Assembly (NCBI GenBank): GCA_964036045.1
Contig: OZ038390.1
Span: forward strand, 35,774,974 to 35,838,973
DNA length: 64,000 nt
From: Eutreptiella sp. 'Long Island Sound 2002'
Lineage: Eukaryota; Euglenozoa; Euglenophyceae; Eutreptiales; Eutreptiaceae
Direction of reading: 5' to 3'
The translations under genes were made by a program, and so were the position numbers. The stretch's first letter is position 1, and each line of letters begins with the position of its first letter. Of this stretch, positions 49,594-60,229 are shown piece by piece. The notes below the pieces were generated by a model. The model was not told where the DNA came from. It did not search any database and saw nothing but the letters and a program-made list of their open reading frames with translations.

Positions 49594-51805
49594 GTATGAG
49601 ATGTGACATGTGGATGCTGCGCCTTAAAGGGCGGGTTTCTAGTGTTGTTTTGACCCCCGCCCCTCCTCCTGAAAAATGGGTCTCTAAGTGGGGGGGGGGT
49701 CCAAGGGGGCCCCAACCAAAAATGCATTGAGGGAATTCTCTTATGAAACAACGATTTCACAAGAGATGAAGTTCTGGTCCGCAAACGGGCAGCGGGGGGG
49801 GGGGGGGGGCGGCAATTTTCGGAATTTTCTGCAATTCCGCGATTTTGTGGCAAATTTCGCAGTGCATCGCAATCTATCACAGTCTTTTTGCAATTGCTTC
49901 TGGTTTGTCTGTGTTGTCACCATTTCTGACACGAACGAGGATTATTTGGTCTGAAGCAGTTGTGCAAACCTGTGTCCCATGATCAAAAGACGTTTGTGCA
50001 GTCACATATTCAGGGTCAACTCCTGCAAATGTGATGCCAGTGGACCATGTTGTACAACGCAAAGAAAAACCGTCAGCAACCTGTCCAAAAGTGTTGTTCC
50101 CTGACGCTGAAGAAGGGTTGCTGACGCCATCGCAACTTTTCCGCAATTTTCCCGCATTTTTCCGCAATTGTTCCGAAATCTGTCACAATTGGATTGGACG
50201 CTCCATGACCGCCACCCCCCTGAAACGGGCCCAAAAGGGGGGGGGGTATGTGGTGTTTCCCACATGCAGGCCTGATCTTGCAACATCTGCGAGGTAATGT
50301 TTCCCATTAAAGAGTAATTTTTTGGTGCCACCACTTGGCAAATTTTCTTTTGGACTTTGTGTTTCCTTCCGTTCCCTGCAATTGCTCACAATTTTCATCA
50401 GGATTTCAAATTGTTTTGAAATCCTTGGGCCAGCCGAATCCCCGTCCATAACCCCCCCCCCTGTCGAGACTGCGCATCTCTAAACAGGGAGGATCAACCT
50501 CCTGGAAAAGGATAACCCATAGCACTGGCGAATGTCGGTGGAGCAGCTTTCATCCTCCCCCAACCCCCCCCTCCGCAAAGCACCTCTCGGCCCCCTGCCC
50601 ATGAGCACAGCCGCCACCTCTCTCCGACCACCCATGGAAAAACACAATGAGAGGGGGAGTGTCGAGTACATGTCTTTGTTTGCGGCCGGGCTTGAGCTTA
50701 GTGTGGCGGACACCCTAACCACCGGGGGAGGGGCCTTCGAGACCCCCATATTAAGTCGCAGGTGTAGGGCTACGCCTCCCCCTCAACGCTCCCTCCAACG
50801 TGCTTCATTCATCATTTCCCCCACCCCTGTCCAACAGCAGCCTCCCTGAGCCCCCAGCCCTCGTGTCTGCCATTTTCCCAGTCCCCAAGGGCGTCTAGCA
50901 CTTGGGACCGTCCATGTGCGGCCGTTGCGGTTTTGGGGGGAATTTTCAGGCCTCAGCTGCTTTCAACCAGGCCTTGTCAGTCTTACAAACCTCACCACCC
51001 TGCACCAACCCTCCACCGCTTCGTCTCCATTCTGTTGACAGATGAGCTCGGGGGTGCCCTCGAGATTCCAAGACTGACCGGTCAGCCGTATCCCATTCAG
51101 CTTCAGCAGATGTGGATTCAGTACAATTCAGAGAACATCCCCGGCACCAGCCAGGGCTCCGCGCTCGTAGTCTCGTCCGCATAGCTGCTGCAGTGGCTGC
51201 CAATTTTGTGGGTCACGGTGTAATGCTGATTCCTCCGTATGTGTGTGTTCTGGAGAGGGCGGAGCAGGTCAACCCGTGTTTCCTGTGTACAATGGCTTTG
51301 CTGGGGTGAAGGATGGACGATGTTGACAGTCTCCACTCGATCTACGAGCACTTCGTTCCTCGTGCCGAGGCTACGAGCGCAGAGCTTGGGGCCGTGACAG
51401 GACGAATGACCTCAACCAATAACAGCAGGTCACGCAAACGACATGGCACCGGACATCAGTTGTACGGCACCCAATCGGCCTTTGTGGAATACCCCCAACC
51501 CACCAAACATCCCTGACCTGATTAGCTCTGATCAGCTCTTATTCGGGCTGTATCCCGCGTGACCTGTCAGACGTGTGGTCAAGCTCCCAGCACTACCGTC
51601 TAGCCTCGACTGATTGGCCGTTAACAAACCGGGCCCCTTCTGGCCTATGCGCTGATGACTTATCGTGACTGATGACGATCGTGCTCCCTACGTCTGGCCA
51701 TTTCCAGGGAATTTTCCTCTCCGTGTGATACCAATTCTGACCCTTTTATGCAACACGAAATTAGACCCTCATAGCCTGAAGGTCCGGCTCTCACTGTGAC
51801 CTACA
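49594..51805. other. Low-density DNA with possible minus-strand coding around 49.9-50.2 kb
   Basis: A poly-G run at about 49794-49809 and a C-rich tract near 50448-50461. On the minus strand 49920-50120 reads FGQVADGFSLRCTTWSTGIT and VCTTASDQIILVRVRNG, which look protein-like, but the frame breaks on both sides. A C-rich acceptor-like TGTCCAACAG ends at 50837. No gene model could be drawn. Confidence 0.3.
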
Positions 51806-51874
51806 CACGCGCGCGCATGCGCGCGCATACACAAACAGACGCGCGCGTGCACACACACACACACACACACACAA
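51806..51874. repeat. Alternating CG/CA tract (Z-DNA-prone)
   Basis: CGCGCGCATGCGCGCGCATAC followed by GCGCGCGTGCACACACAC: almost uninterrupted purine-pyrimidine alternation ending in a CA run. Confidence 0.8.
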
Positions 51875-51967
51875 GGGGGGCACAAGAACATCAAAACTTA
51901 TGGTTCGGTCGCTTCGCAGTAGGTCTCAAGTGTTGAACCTCGCAGTTTGAACATGATTTGAAAGAAT

Positions 51968-51973
51968 TGGGCG

Positions 51974-52019
<46 letters not shown>
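51968..52019. repeat. (CA)n microsatellite preceded by GGGCGT
   Basis: GGGCGTCACACA.. ; the same GGGCGTCACACA junction recurs at 52262-52293, so the flank was duplicated with the microsatellite. Confidence 0.85.
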
Positions 52020-52020
<1 letters not shown>

Positions 52021-53983
52021 TCATTTTTACACTGTAATTCAGTCGTCATGCAGTCATCGCGGGTATCCTGTGGTGCGCCCCCACACTGGGTGGGTGCATG
52101 GGCATCTGGGCTGTGGGGTGCAGTTGGGCCAGATGCTCTGTTTGTAGGTGCATATGTTCTGCCTTGCCGAGAAGGAGGAAACCACAGCAGACACCAGACA
52201 TTGCTTCAGTGCAGACAGGGCTGCAGAGAGGGGATGCATGTTAGCGGATTTCAATCACAATGGGCGTCACACACAGACACACACACACACAGATGGCTAG
52301 CCAAGGATGGCTGTGTGTCGACAGGACCCACATAAAATGTACATCTGCGGGGTCCCTGCCATGGTGCGGGGGGTTCCTTCTTGGTGTATGTACCCTGGCG
52401 ACCCCTCCCAAGCAGGCGCCCACTGAAAAGTTGAAGTGGCATACGACTTAACAATGCTGGCCTCACCTGCAGGTGCGCATATGCACACGTGCACAAGGAT
52501 AAGATAAGGGGGGCTGGGCTGCCACCAGCTCCTGCCAGCGCGCAGATCAGTCTGGCCTTCCCCGACAGCCTGCTCAGTGCAGGCCCATGCTGGCTTTGCT
52601 TTGGCGTACACGCACACACACGAGCGACTGTACAAGCGGCGACAGATGACTGCAGTGGATGCGGTTGCAGTGCGCCAGGAGGGAGGCCACCTAACCCTCC
52701 GCCCAGCAAGGCTCCCACCAAGGTGAGTGGCCGCGCCTAGAGATCTGGGCTTCCTGGCAGCCTGGCTGCTAGGCACAGTATGGCTGAGGATCTCATCTGT
52801 GCTGCTGACCTGGCTGACATACTGGTGTACCCCCCCCCCCCCCTCTGCAGAAGCACCGCCTTGTCGAAGCACCGGTACCTGGTCTGACCGTCGTTTTTCT
52901 GACCACAGTTTTTATGGTCATAAACTTAGCAGAACGTGATTGTGTGCCGATTGTAGAGGGAAACAGGGGCTGTGTCATGTTTGGATGAGTCCTCCTGCTC
53001 ATAACAACATTATGCTTGGTACTGCAACCCACTGCTGTTTGTTTTGATGTGATTTTCAGCCATGACGAATGGTGTAGAATTGGCACCATTACATCCCATG
53101 TTGCAGTATTGTTTCTCTTGGAGGTGCTGAACTTTAGGGAGTTCACATGCTGCTTGCCTGGCAGCCAAACATGTATAGCCTGACTCGTAAGTGTGCTTGT
53201 ATTTGTAGTGGAGGCATTACATTCTTTGCAACCTTTGCAATTGCCTCTGGGACTGGAGGGTATACTATAATTGTCCTAACCATCCCAATCCAATGCCCAC
53301 CGCCTGTCCCAAATCGTCACAGTATGGACCCCCGCCTTGTTGGTATTTCTTTGGCCATCTTGCGGGGAGTGTTGATGTTCAAGACCAATGTATCCCCCAC
53401 GCGCCTACTACGTGAGTTGTTGTGATTGTTTGTAAATAACGAACCTCTGTTGTTTGTATCTAACCAGCTGCTCAATCTTCACTCTGTCCCTCAAGAGCAG
53501 CGACAAACCGTGATTGGCATGGTAGTAGAGAGGGACAAAGACCGTGGCTCATGCAGGCACCGTTCGGATCTCAAAACTCCAGATGAAACGGGGTGCTCTG
53601 CCCACCATGCGATTGTTCTACCCTCTTTAAGGGGGCCTATGAATAATTGCAGCAGGCAGTGGTGGTTTCCAGGCTACATGACAGCAAAGGTTGCAGTTGC
53701 ATACACCGAACCAATTGCAACTGGACATGTGTGTTTGCATTTGGTACAATGCAGGTTGAGCACAACAGATCAATTTATCTGAGCAGAATAGTACAATCCT
53801 CATTAGGCTTCAGCCCTCTTTTGTCCAATGGTCAAAGCGCTCCCTGCCTCACCTATCCTCCTTAGCCTCGGTCTTTGTAGGAATCACCGCATGTTTTGGC
53901 TGGTGTACTTTATTCCGTGTGGAACCCTTTTTGGGAGGAGGGCCCCAGACGTAGGGAGGGGGAGCTGTACTGAACGCCACCTG
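52020..53983. other. Unassigned DNA with scattered ORFs
   Basis: Includes a poly-C run at about 52832-52847 and the second CA run at 52262-52293. The 92-codon plus-strand ORF 53147-53425 has a hydrophobic stretch, but neither it nor its neighbours give a recognisable product. Confidence 0.3.
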
Positions 53984-54165
53984 GGGGGGGGGGGGGTCGG
54001 ACCACCTGGATCAATTTAGCTCTGCAGTAAAAGAGAACACTGCTTGTTCTCTTTTGCTGCAGTGACTGGGTGGGTGTACCTCCAGGATCCCCCATTCCTG
54101 CCCTGGTAAAATGAGCACCCAGCCGTTCTTTGGGGGGGGTTGTGCGCTGGGCATCTTGTTTTAAT
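53984..54165 (+). repeat. ~180-bp dispersed repeat with hairpin, copy 1
   Basis: From a G-run through TCGGACCACCTGGATCAATT to GTTGTGCGCTGGGCATC. It contains an 18-bp hairpin (54022-54062): CTGCAGTAAAAGAGAACA, loop CTGCT, and the complement with one mismatch. Confidence 0.75.
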
Positions 54166-54251
54166 GTGCTGAATTGACAGTCACTATCATTATATCATCT
54201 GTCATTGCTTACCGGGAAATTCCGAGACCTTTGTCTGTTACCGCAGGACAC

Positions 54252-54316
54252 ATAATTGAGTTGGGAGAACACGGGACCTGCACCAACAGGTCGCGGGTTC
54301 GATTCCTACCAGCCTG
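54252..54316 (+). repeat. tRNA-like head of the repeat copy 2
   Basis: D-arm-like GAGTTGGGAGAACAC, anticodon-arm-like GACCTGCACCAACAGGTC and B box GGTTCGATTCC occur in the right order and spacing. The anticodon loop has eight rather than seven bases and lacks U33, so a functional tRNA is unlikely; a SINE head joined to the following repeat body fits better. Confidence 0.5.
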
Positions 54317-54345
54317 TGGGTCATTTCAGAAAAAGCGGTACTTGG

Positions 54346-54530
54346 GGGGGGGGGGGGGCTTCGGACCACCTGGATCAATTTAGCTCTGCAGTAAAAGAGA
54401 ACACTGCTTGTATTCTTTTGCTGCAGTGACTGGGTGGGTGTACCTCCAGGATCCCCCATTCCCGCCCTGGTAAAATGAGCACCCTTCCGTTCTTTTGGGG
54501 GGGGGTTGTGCGCTGTGCATCTTTTTGACC
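54346..54530 (+). repeat. ~180-bp dispersed repeat with hairpin, copy 2
   Basis: Direct copy of 53984-54165, 362-364 bp apart, with the same hairpin at 54386-54426 (one extra mismatch). It follows the tRNA-like head at 54252-54316, giving head-body order as in a SINE. Confidence 0.75.
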
Positions 54531-55259
54531 ATTTTCCACCCGTGCCTGTTTTTGCCCCCCCCTCACCAAACAATCTGGAGAACCTTCTCGCCTCGTCTAA
54601 GAATCTGGCCCATCCTTTGCACCCAGTTTATGACGATGGCAAGGGTGGTGGTTGGAGGTGGTGGGAGTGACATTTTGTGTTGTTGAATTCTCATATTTTG
54701 GCTTACGCAAGGTGCCTTGCAGGGAAGGTTTGCAGTCCAGTGCAGTCTACTTGGGCCCCAGGTGAGGATGAACTTGGGGCTAGAGATAGGATACTTAATA
54801 CAAAGGTAGCGTGCCAGGCATGTGTCGGGCGCGTGCCGGGCAAACATTCCCCCTTGGGTGGTGGAAGATTGTGTGCGATGCACGCGGCCCAGAACACGCA
54901 CTAAGGAAATGATTGTTGCTGGATGTGTGAGGGTGAACCATCTGCCCCCTTCCCAATAGCCTTTCCCTGCACAGCCCCACTGTTACAGGGGTTGCCCCTC
55001 CTTTCTTGTCCGGGCAACAGTCGGTGTTGTTTCCGTCAACTTTTGGGACTTTAGTGTTGCTCTCGCGAGGGGGGGGGGTAGCTTCGATACAGCATAGCCT
55101 ACGCGCATCCCACCAAAACATCATTGTCTATTTGATGGGTCATCATTGCTGGTGGTGATGGTTATTCTTTGTGATTTTGGGTCCTGAAAATGGGCAGGGA
55201 TACGGCACCACCAGAGAGGCCCTCTCCAGCACAGCCTAGTACTGGTTGCACCGGGCCTT
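54531..55259. other. Unassigned DNA
   Basis: No credible ORF. A C-rich acceptor-like CCCCCTTCCCAATAG ends near 54959. Confidence 0.3.
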
Positions 55260-55595
55260 CTAGTGCATTTCCCACATCATCAGTAGTGAATTGATAAGTG
55301 GCACAGAGTATGAAGCATTTCTTCTGTCTTCCCGTCTATCCTCCATTGTATCAACAATCTTAATCAAGATGTAGTTCTGGGACCGAGCTGGTGGAACATG
55401 TGCTAGCAATTTCCCCATTTCAAGCTGTGCACTCTGCCCATGGCCACACACACTGTACCCGCTGCGCACCATGCAGTTTGCATATTTTGTTGCCTTTGTA
55501 AGGACAAATATAGTCAGAATTGGGCGGTCATGCTCCAAAGAGGAGGTTCTTGAACGCCTTTGCCAATTCACCTTTCTGGCTATCTTTAATGCCAA
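55260..55595 (-). CDS. Candidate coding fragment, unknown protein, possibly frameshifted
   Basis: 111 codons ending in TAG. LEHDRPILTIFVLTKATKYA, HGQSAQLEMGKLLAHVPPAR and NASYSVPLINSLLMM read as ordinary protein. A second protein-like frame just upstream on the same strand (55596-55731, SKKHFGIKDSQKGELAKAFK) overlaps its start in another phase, suggesting one gene with a frameshift. The phrase PPARSQ-x-x-x-LI(K/R) reappears at the start of each telomere-bounded unit to the right. No family recognised. Confidence 0.35.
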   Translation of the reverse strand: MALKIARKVNWQRRSRTSSLEHDRPILTIFVLTKATKYANCMVRSGYSVCGHGQSAQLEMGKLLAHVPPARSQNYILIKIVDTMEDRREDRRNASYSVPLINSLLMMWEMH

Positions 55596-55849
55596 AATGC
55601 TTTTTGGAAGGCGCTTTCATCGCGCCACAAGGGAATTTCTTGCCCTTCAGCACGGGTGGGCCGTCTCCTCGGTCCGGGTACGCGACCCCCCCCCCCCCCC
55701 TCCGGGCCCTCCGGGCCCACTTAGTTACCAAGGGTCAATGGCTACTAGCCATACATAGGGTGGCGCCGAAGGCGCCCGAAAATTTTTTTCATTCCCCTTG
55801 CCCACGTAGCATCCCTCCCCGCCCAGGCGGTGGAGCACCCCAACGCTAC

Positions 55850-55940
55850 ACTTGAACCCAACCTTGACTCTAACGCCCACCCCAACCCTCAGCCTGCTCC
55901 TAACCCTACACCTAACCCTACCCATGACCCTAACCCTAAT
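55850..55940. repeat. Degenerate interstitial telomeric repeat
   Basis: CCCTAA-type hexamers with many variants (CCTAACCCTACACCTAACCC, then GACCCTAACCCTAATC). Confidence 0.7.
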
Positions 55941-56988
55941 CAAGACTGAATATTGGGACCGAGCTGGTGGGGGAGGGAACATCAGCTATGACTGATGAGG
56001 GCCATCAAGGATGATTCACACATTGATCGCTCTGGACAAAGTGAAATCAGCTTGCACGCGAACCCCATCACCACGAGGCCCACCAAAATGCCCCAAAATG
56101 GGCTCAAAATGGGCCCATTTCACCCGTTTGTGCACCCCAAATGGTCTAGGATGAGTTTTGGAAAAATGCGTTTTTGACCCATTTTTGACCCATTTTTTGG
56201 TCCCAAAACAGCCCATTTTCAAGGCATTTTGGGGTTTTCGGAGGACCAAAATGGGCCACCACAAGCTCAAAACGGTCCAAAAACACTTGTTTTAGCGTCG
56301 CACATGGTCTAGGATCATTTTTGAGAAAAGTCATCTTTTTGCCCCTACTGGACCCTGTTGACCCATTTGGGCACCCACCTGAGGGGTGGAAACCACAAAA
56401 AGTGGGGGGTTGCGGGTGGAGTAGGTGCCCTCGGAATCGCATTTTGAGCCATGTAGCCAAAGATATGGCCTATTCTTGGTTTGTGGCTGTTGGCATTTGG
56501 AGCTTCTGGGGGCCTTTTTGGGCCGTTTCCGGGACATATCATGGAGTTAGAGGGCCGCAAAGAGCTCGTGGATACGGGGAAGTCAAGCCGCACGTGGAGT
56601 GTACCCACCGTTTCCCCTCGTTTGGCCGTTTTGAGTAGGTTCCAGGGCTTTTTTGGCCCAAAAATGGCTGTTTTTGGCCCTAAACTGCAGTTTTTGAAAC
56701 TGAGGTCTGCCACTTGCGAATCCCGTTCCCGGCCGCCACCGTTGAGTTTCTTGCTCAAACTTTGTGTGATTGTACTTCACACCCATAGGTATCATGCACC
56801 AAAATTTCAACCAAATCCAAAGCACCACGACGGAGTTCTGATTTTTACCCATTTCGCGCGTGCTGCTTGCTTGCTGGCTGCTGCTTGCTTGCTGCTGCTG
56901 CTGCTAAACCTGGTAGGTCCACCCTAGACACTAAAAAGGGTTATAAAACCAAGACTGGTTCCACCAGCTCGGTGACCCTAACCCTAAT
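55941..56988 (+). repeat. Telomere-bounded tandem unit 1 (~1.05 kb)
   Basis: Begins CAAGACTGAATATTGGGACC and ends in GGTGACCCTAACCCTAAT, where the next unit starts. Contains runs of AAAATGGGCTCAAAATGGGC-type phrases, a conserved middle, and CACACAAAGTTTGAGC in reverse complement near the end. No ORF is conserved in a way that suggests coding. Confidence 0.8.
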
Positions 56989-58130
56989 CAAGACTGAATA
57001 TTGGGACCGAGCTGGTGGGGGAGGGAACATCAGCTATGACTGGTGAGGGACATCAAGAATGATTCTCACATTGATGGATCTTGACAAAGTGAAATCAGCT
57101 TGCATGTGAACCCCATCACCACAAGGCCCACTTTCAAGGCTTTTTGGACCTTCTGAGGGGCCAAAATGCCCCAAAATGGGCTCAAAATGGGCTCATTTCA
57201 CCCGTTTGTGCACCCCAAATGGTCTAGGATGAGGTATGGAAAAATGCGTTTTTGACCCATTTTTGACCCATTTTGGTCCCAAAACAGCCCATTTTCAAGG
57301 CATTTTGGGATTTTCGGAGGACCAAAATGGGCCACCACAAGCTCAAAACGGTCCAAAAACACTTGTTTTAGCGTCGCACATGGCCTAGGATCATTTTTGA
57401 GAAAAGTCATCTTTTTGCCCCTACTGGACCCTGTTGACCCATTTGGGCACCCACCTGTTTGGGCTTTAGCTTGCAGCTTGCCGCAGCCTAGTGGGCCTAA
57501 GTACGAGGGTCTAGGCGTCCGTTTGGGCAATTCTGAGGGGTGGAAACCACAAAAAGTGGGGGGTTGCGGGTGGAGTAGGTGCCCTCGGAATCGCATTTTG
57601 AGCCATGTAGCCAAAAATATGGCCTATTCTTGGTTTGTGGCTGTCGGCATTTGGAGCTTGTGGGGGCCTTTTTGGGCCGTTTCTGGGACATATCATGGAG
57701 TTAGAGGGCCGCCAAGAGCTCGTTGACACGGGGAAGTCAAGGCGCACGTGAAGTGTACCCACCGTTTTGCTTCGTTTGGCCGTTTTGAATGTGTTCCAGG
57801 GCTTTTTTGGCCCAAAAATGGCTGTTTTTGGCCCCAAACTGCAGTTTTTGAAACTGAGGTCCGCCACTTGCGAATCCCTTTCCCGGCCACCACCGTTGAG
57901 TTTCCTGCTCAAACTTTGTGTGATTGTACTTCACACCCATAGGTATCATCCACCAAAATTTCACCCGAATCCAAAGCACCACGACGGAGTTCTGATTTTG
58001 GCCCATTTCGCGCGTGCTGCTTGCTTGCTGCTTGCTTGCTTGCTGCTAAACCTGGTAGGTCCACCCTAGACACTAAAAAGGGTTATAAAACCAAGACTGG
58101 TTCCACCAGCTCGGTGACCCTAACCCTAAC
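56989..58130 (+). repeat. Telomere-bounded tandem unit 2 (~1.14 kb)
   Basis: Same order as unit 1 with a ~75-bp insertion near 57460-57537 and a few smaller changes; again ends GACCCTAACCCTAA. ACCGAGCTGGTGG at the unit start and CCACCAGCTCGGT at the previous unit end form 13-bp inverted arms around the telomeric hexamers. Confidence 0.8.
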
Positions 58131-59389
58131 TCTCACCCCAGAGGGAGGGCAAGGGGAGGTAACGGGAGCCTGCCCCCCCCCCACCACCCCAAATCGCCCC
58201 ACCTGGACCCCCCCCCCCCAACTGACCCTCCCGACCCCCCCCCCATCGCCCCTCCCTGAACCCCCCTCCAATGCCCCCCCCCCCCCCCTAGGGGCCTTCG
58301 GCCCACTTCTACTGGGGGGGGGGAGTCGCGTCTAAAAGCGAGGGGACGGCCCCCCCGTGCCCTTCAGGATCGATGCAGCATGGTGACTGGTGACTGCATT
58401 TTGCGCAAGGAGGGTTTCCCCCCAAATATACCCCCAGCCATCATTGCACACAGCAGGGCCCAGCACCAAGACAGTGCAGCTGCTATGGAAAACAACGGCA
58501 AGCATTTTGGGCATTCTAGGATGCCTCATTAATTCATGTGGGTGTTGGCAATGCAGCAGGCCATTGTATGGGGCCATGTGCTTGGAGTTGGATTGTAGGA
58601 GCCCAGCTCCTGTTGAGGGGGGCATCTCTGGAAGCAATTGCCAGGTATGTCCATTGCACATGGGGCGGGTATGCAAGTACCGGTTTCGACTGAGAGAAGA
58701 ATGGTTTGAGGTTCAACTAACCTCATTTTGGATGTGAGATGGGCCCCTGTGCCCTGTAATGGAAATGGTATTTCATCTCTTTTTCCCTAGTCAAAGCTAC
58801 AACACCCCTTACGCACCACACCACCAATGCACAGCACATACTACATTCCTTCTAAATGAACTCACAGGCCAGTATGCACTCGAAGTACTGCGACACCAGT
58901 TCCCGGCCAATTAGCACCTCTCACCAGGCCGGGGCACAGCACTCCCAGGCGGCACAGATCATGTGTTCACTCACAAAGCGTGCCACATATTCCCAGACTC
59001 TGTGTCACCCTGTACACCAAATGCTTAGCACATTGTGGCGCAACCACCACACTGCATCAAAACCTTTATTATGTGGAACCAAGACCTCAAATGGAACATC
59101 AGCCACTGGTGGGTCACCCACGCGACACACTCATCTAATGTGTTACTCTAGGTGCATCGTGCTTTCTAGACTGTGAAAAAAGCCCACAGTAAATGGGTAC
59201 GGTGGGCTCCCTCACAATTTGCGGCACTTGTGTTGAGCGTGATTGTAGCACGTGCCACTATCCACCACATGCAGATAGTGTGCAATAAGGTCACCACTAT
59301 TAATACTACTGCTTTCTACCAGTACGGCAATCGTGGTTTGACAGTGGCACCCAACAGAGCAGGGACCTCCACACCCCGGGGTGCGACAC
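58131..59389. other. C-tract-rich then unassigned DNA
   Basis: 58165-58290 is dominated by C runs. The remainder has contradictory short ORFs. Minus-strand 59000-59130 includes VPFEVLVPHNKGFDAVWWLR, possibly an exon, but boundaries are not clear. Confidence 0.3.
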
Positions 59390-59486
59390 CAGCAAATATG
59401 CGAATAGCCTCTGCTGCGCCAATGCAGTTGTATTCCCACGCAACACCCACTTCTAGTTTAGCCCCTGCAGTCAATTTGCAGATTTC
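59390..59486 (-). CDS. Candidate minus-strand internal exon
   Basis: Bounded on the minus strand by CTCCCTGCCATCAG (acceptor) and TTTGCTG|GTGTCG (donor). It encodes LTAGAKLEVGVAWEYNCIGA and AIRIFAG, with natural composition. The product is unknown and neighbouring exons were not established. Confidence 0.3.
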
Positions 59487-60142
59487 CTGATGGCAGGGAG
59501 ATCTCAGTGCCAATGCAAAGCAAGAGTTCCCCCTTCCCCACCCCTGTGCAAGCACGGCCTTGTATACACGACAGCCGTCTAACCATCGTTTTGCTGATGA
59601 TGTTGTCTTTTGAGAATGCAAGATGACACAGATATGAGCCCATTGTTGTTCAGAAAGTGGGACTGGATCATCCATGCAAAGGTCTCATATGCTCATCATA
59701 CCACTCTGGCTTGGAACCAAACCTGTTTCTTGGGTCCACATCCAGCGTGGGGCTGTACCTGCTTGCAAGGTGCAACTGCGGCTTTGTCTAAGATGTCTGA
59801 ACGTTTTTCTTTGGGGGCGTTTTCGCACAGCGCGGGCACAGCGCGGGCACAGCGCCAATTATTACAGTGATTATCCAGGTAACAACCCTGAAAACGACCC
59901 ACCTGCGGAATCATGCACAATCAATTCAAAACTCAAAAATTCAAACATCTGATGCTTGCCATGGGTCCCAGGGACCTAAATTCTGCCCCCTATAGCTCCG
60001 TCCACTGCAGCAGCCATTCAATGACGATCTTTCAATCTTCTGAACTTACCGAACTCATGGTGGTGGAGAACAGCCAACTTTTCGCACAGCGCGCGCACAG
60101 CGCACGGTACGCCCCCTTCACCTGTACCATGCTTGTGCACAT

Positions 60143-60159
60143 GGGGGGGGGGGGGGGGT
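60143..60159. repeat. Poly-G tract
   Basis: About sixteen consecutive G. Confidence 0.9.
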
Positions 60160-60229
60160 CCGCACGATTGGTTTCCTTTGGGACCCACGCAAAGGCTAGT
60201 CTTAATCCGATTGACTGTTTACAGGATGC

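Noticed and set aside
55850-58130. True chromosome end
   Set aside because: Telomere-type hexamers are few, degenerate and internal, with unrelated DNA on both sides.
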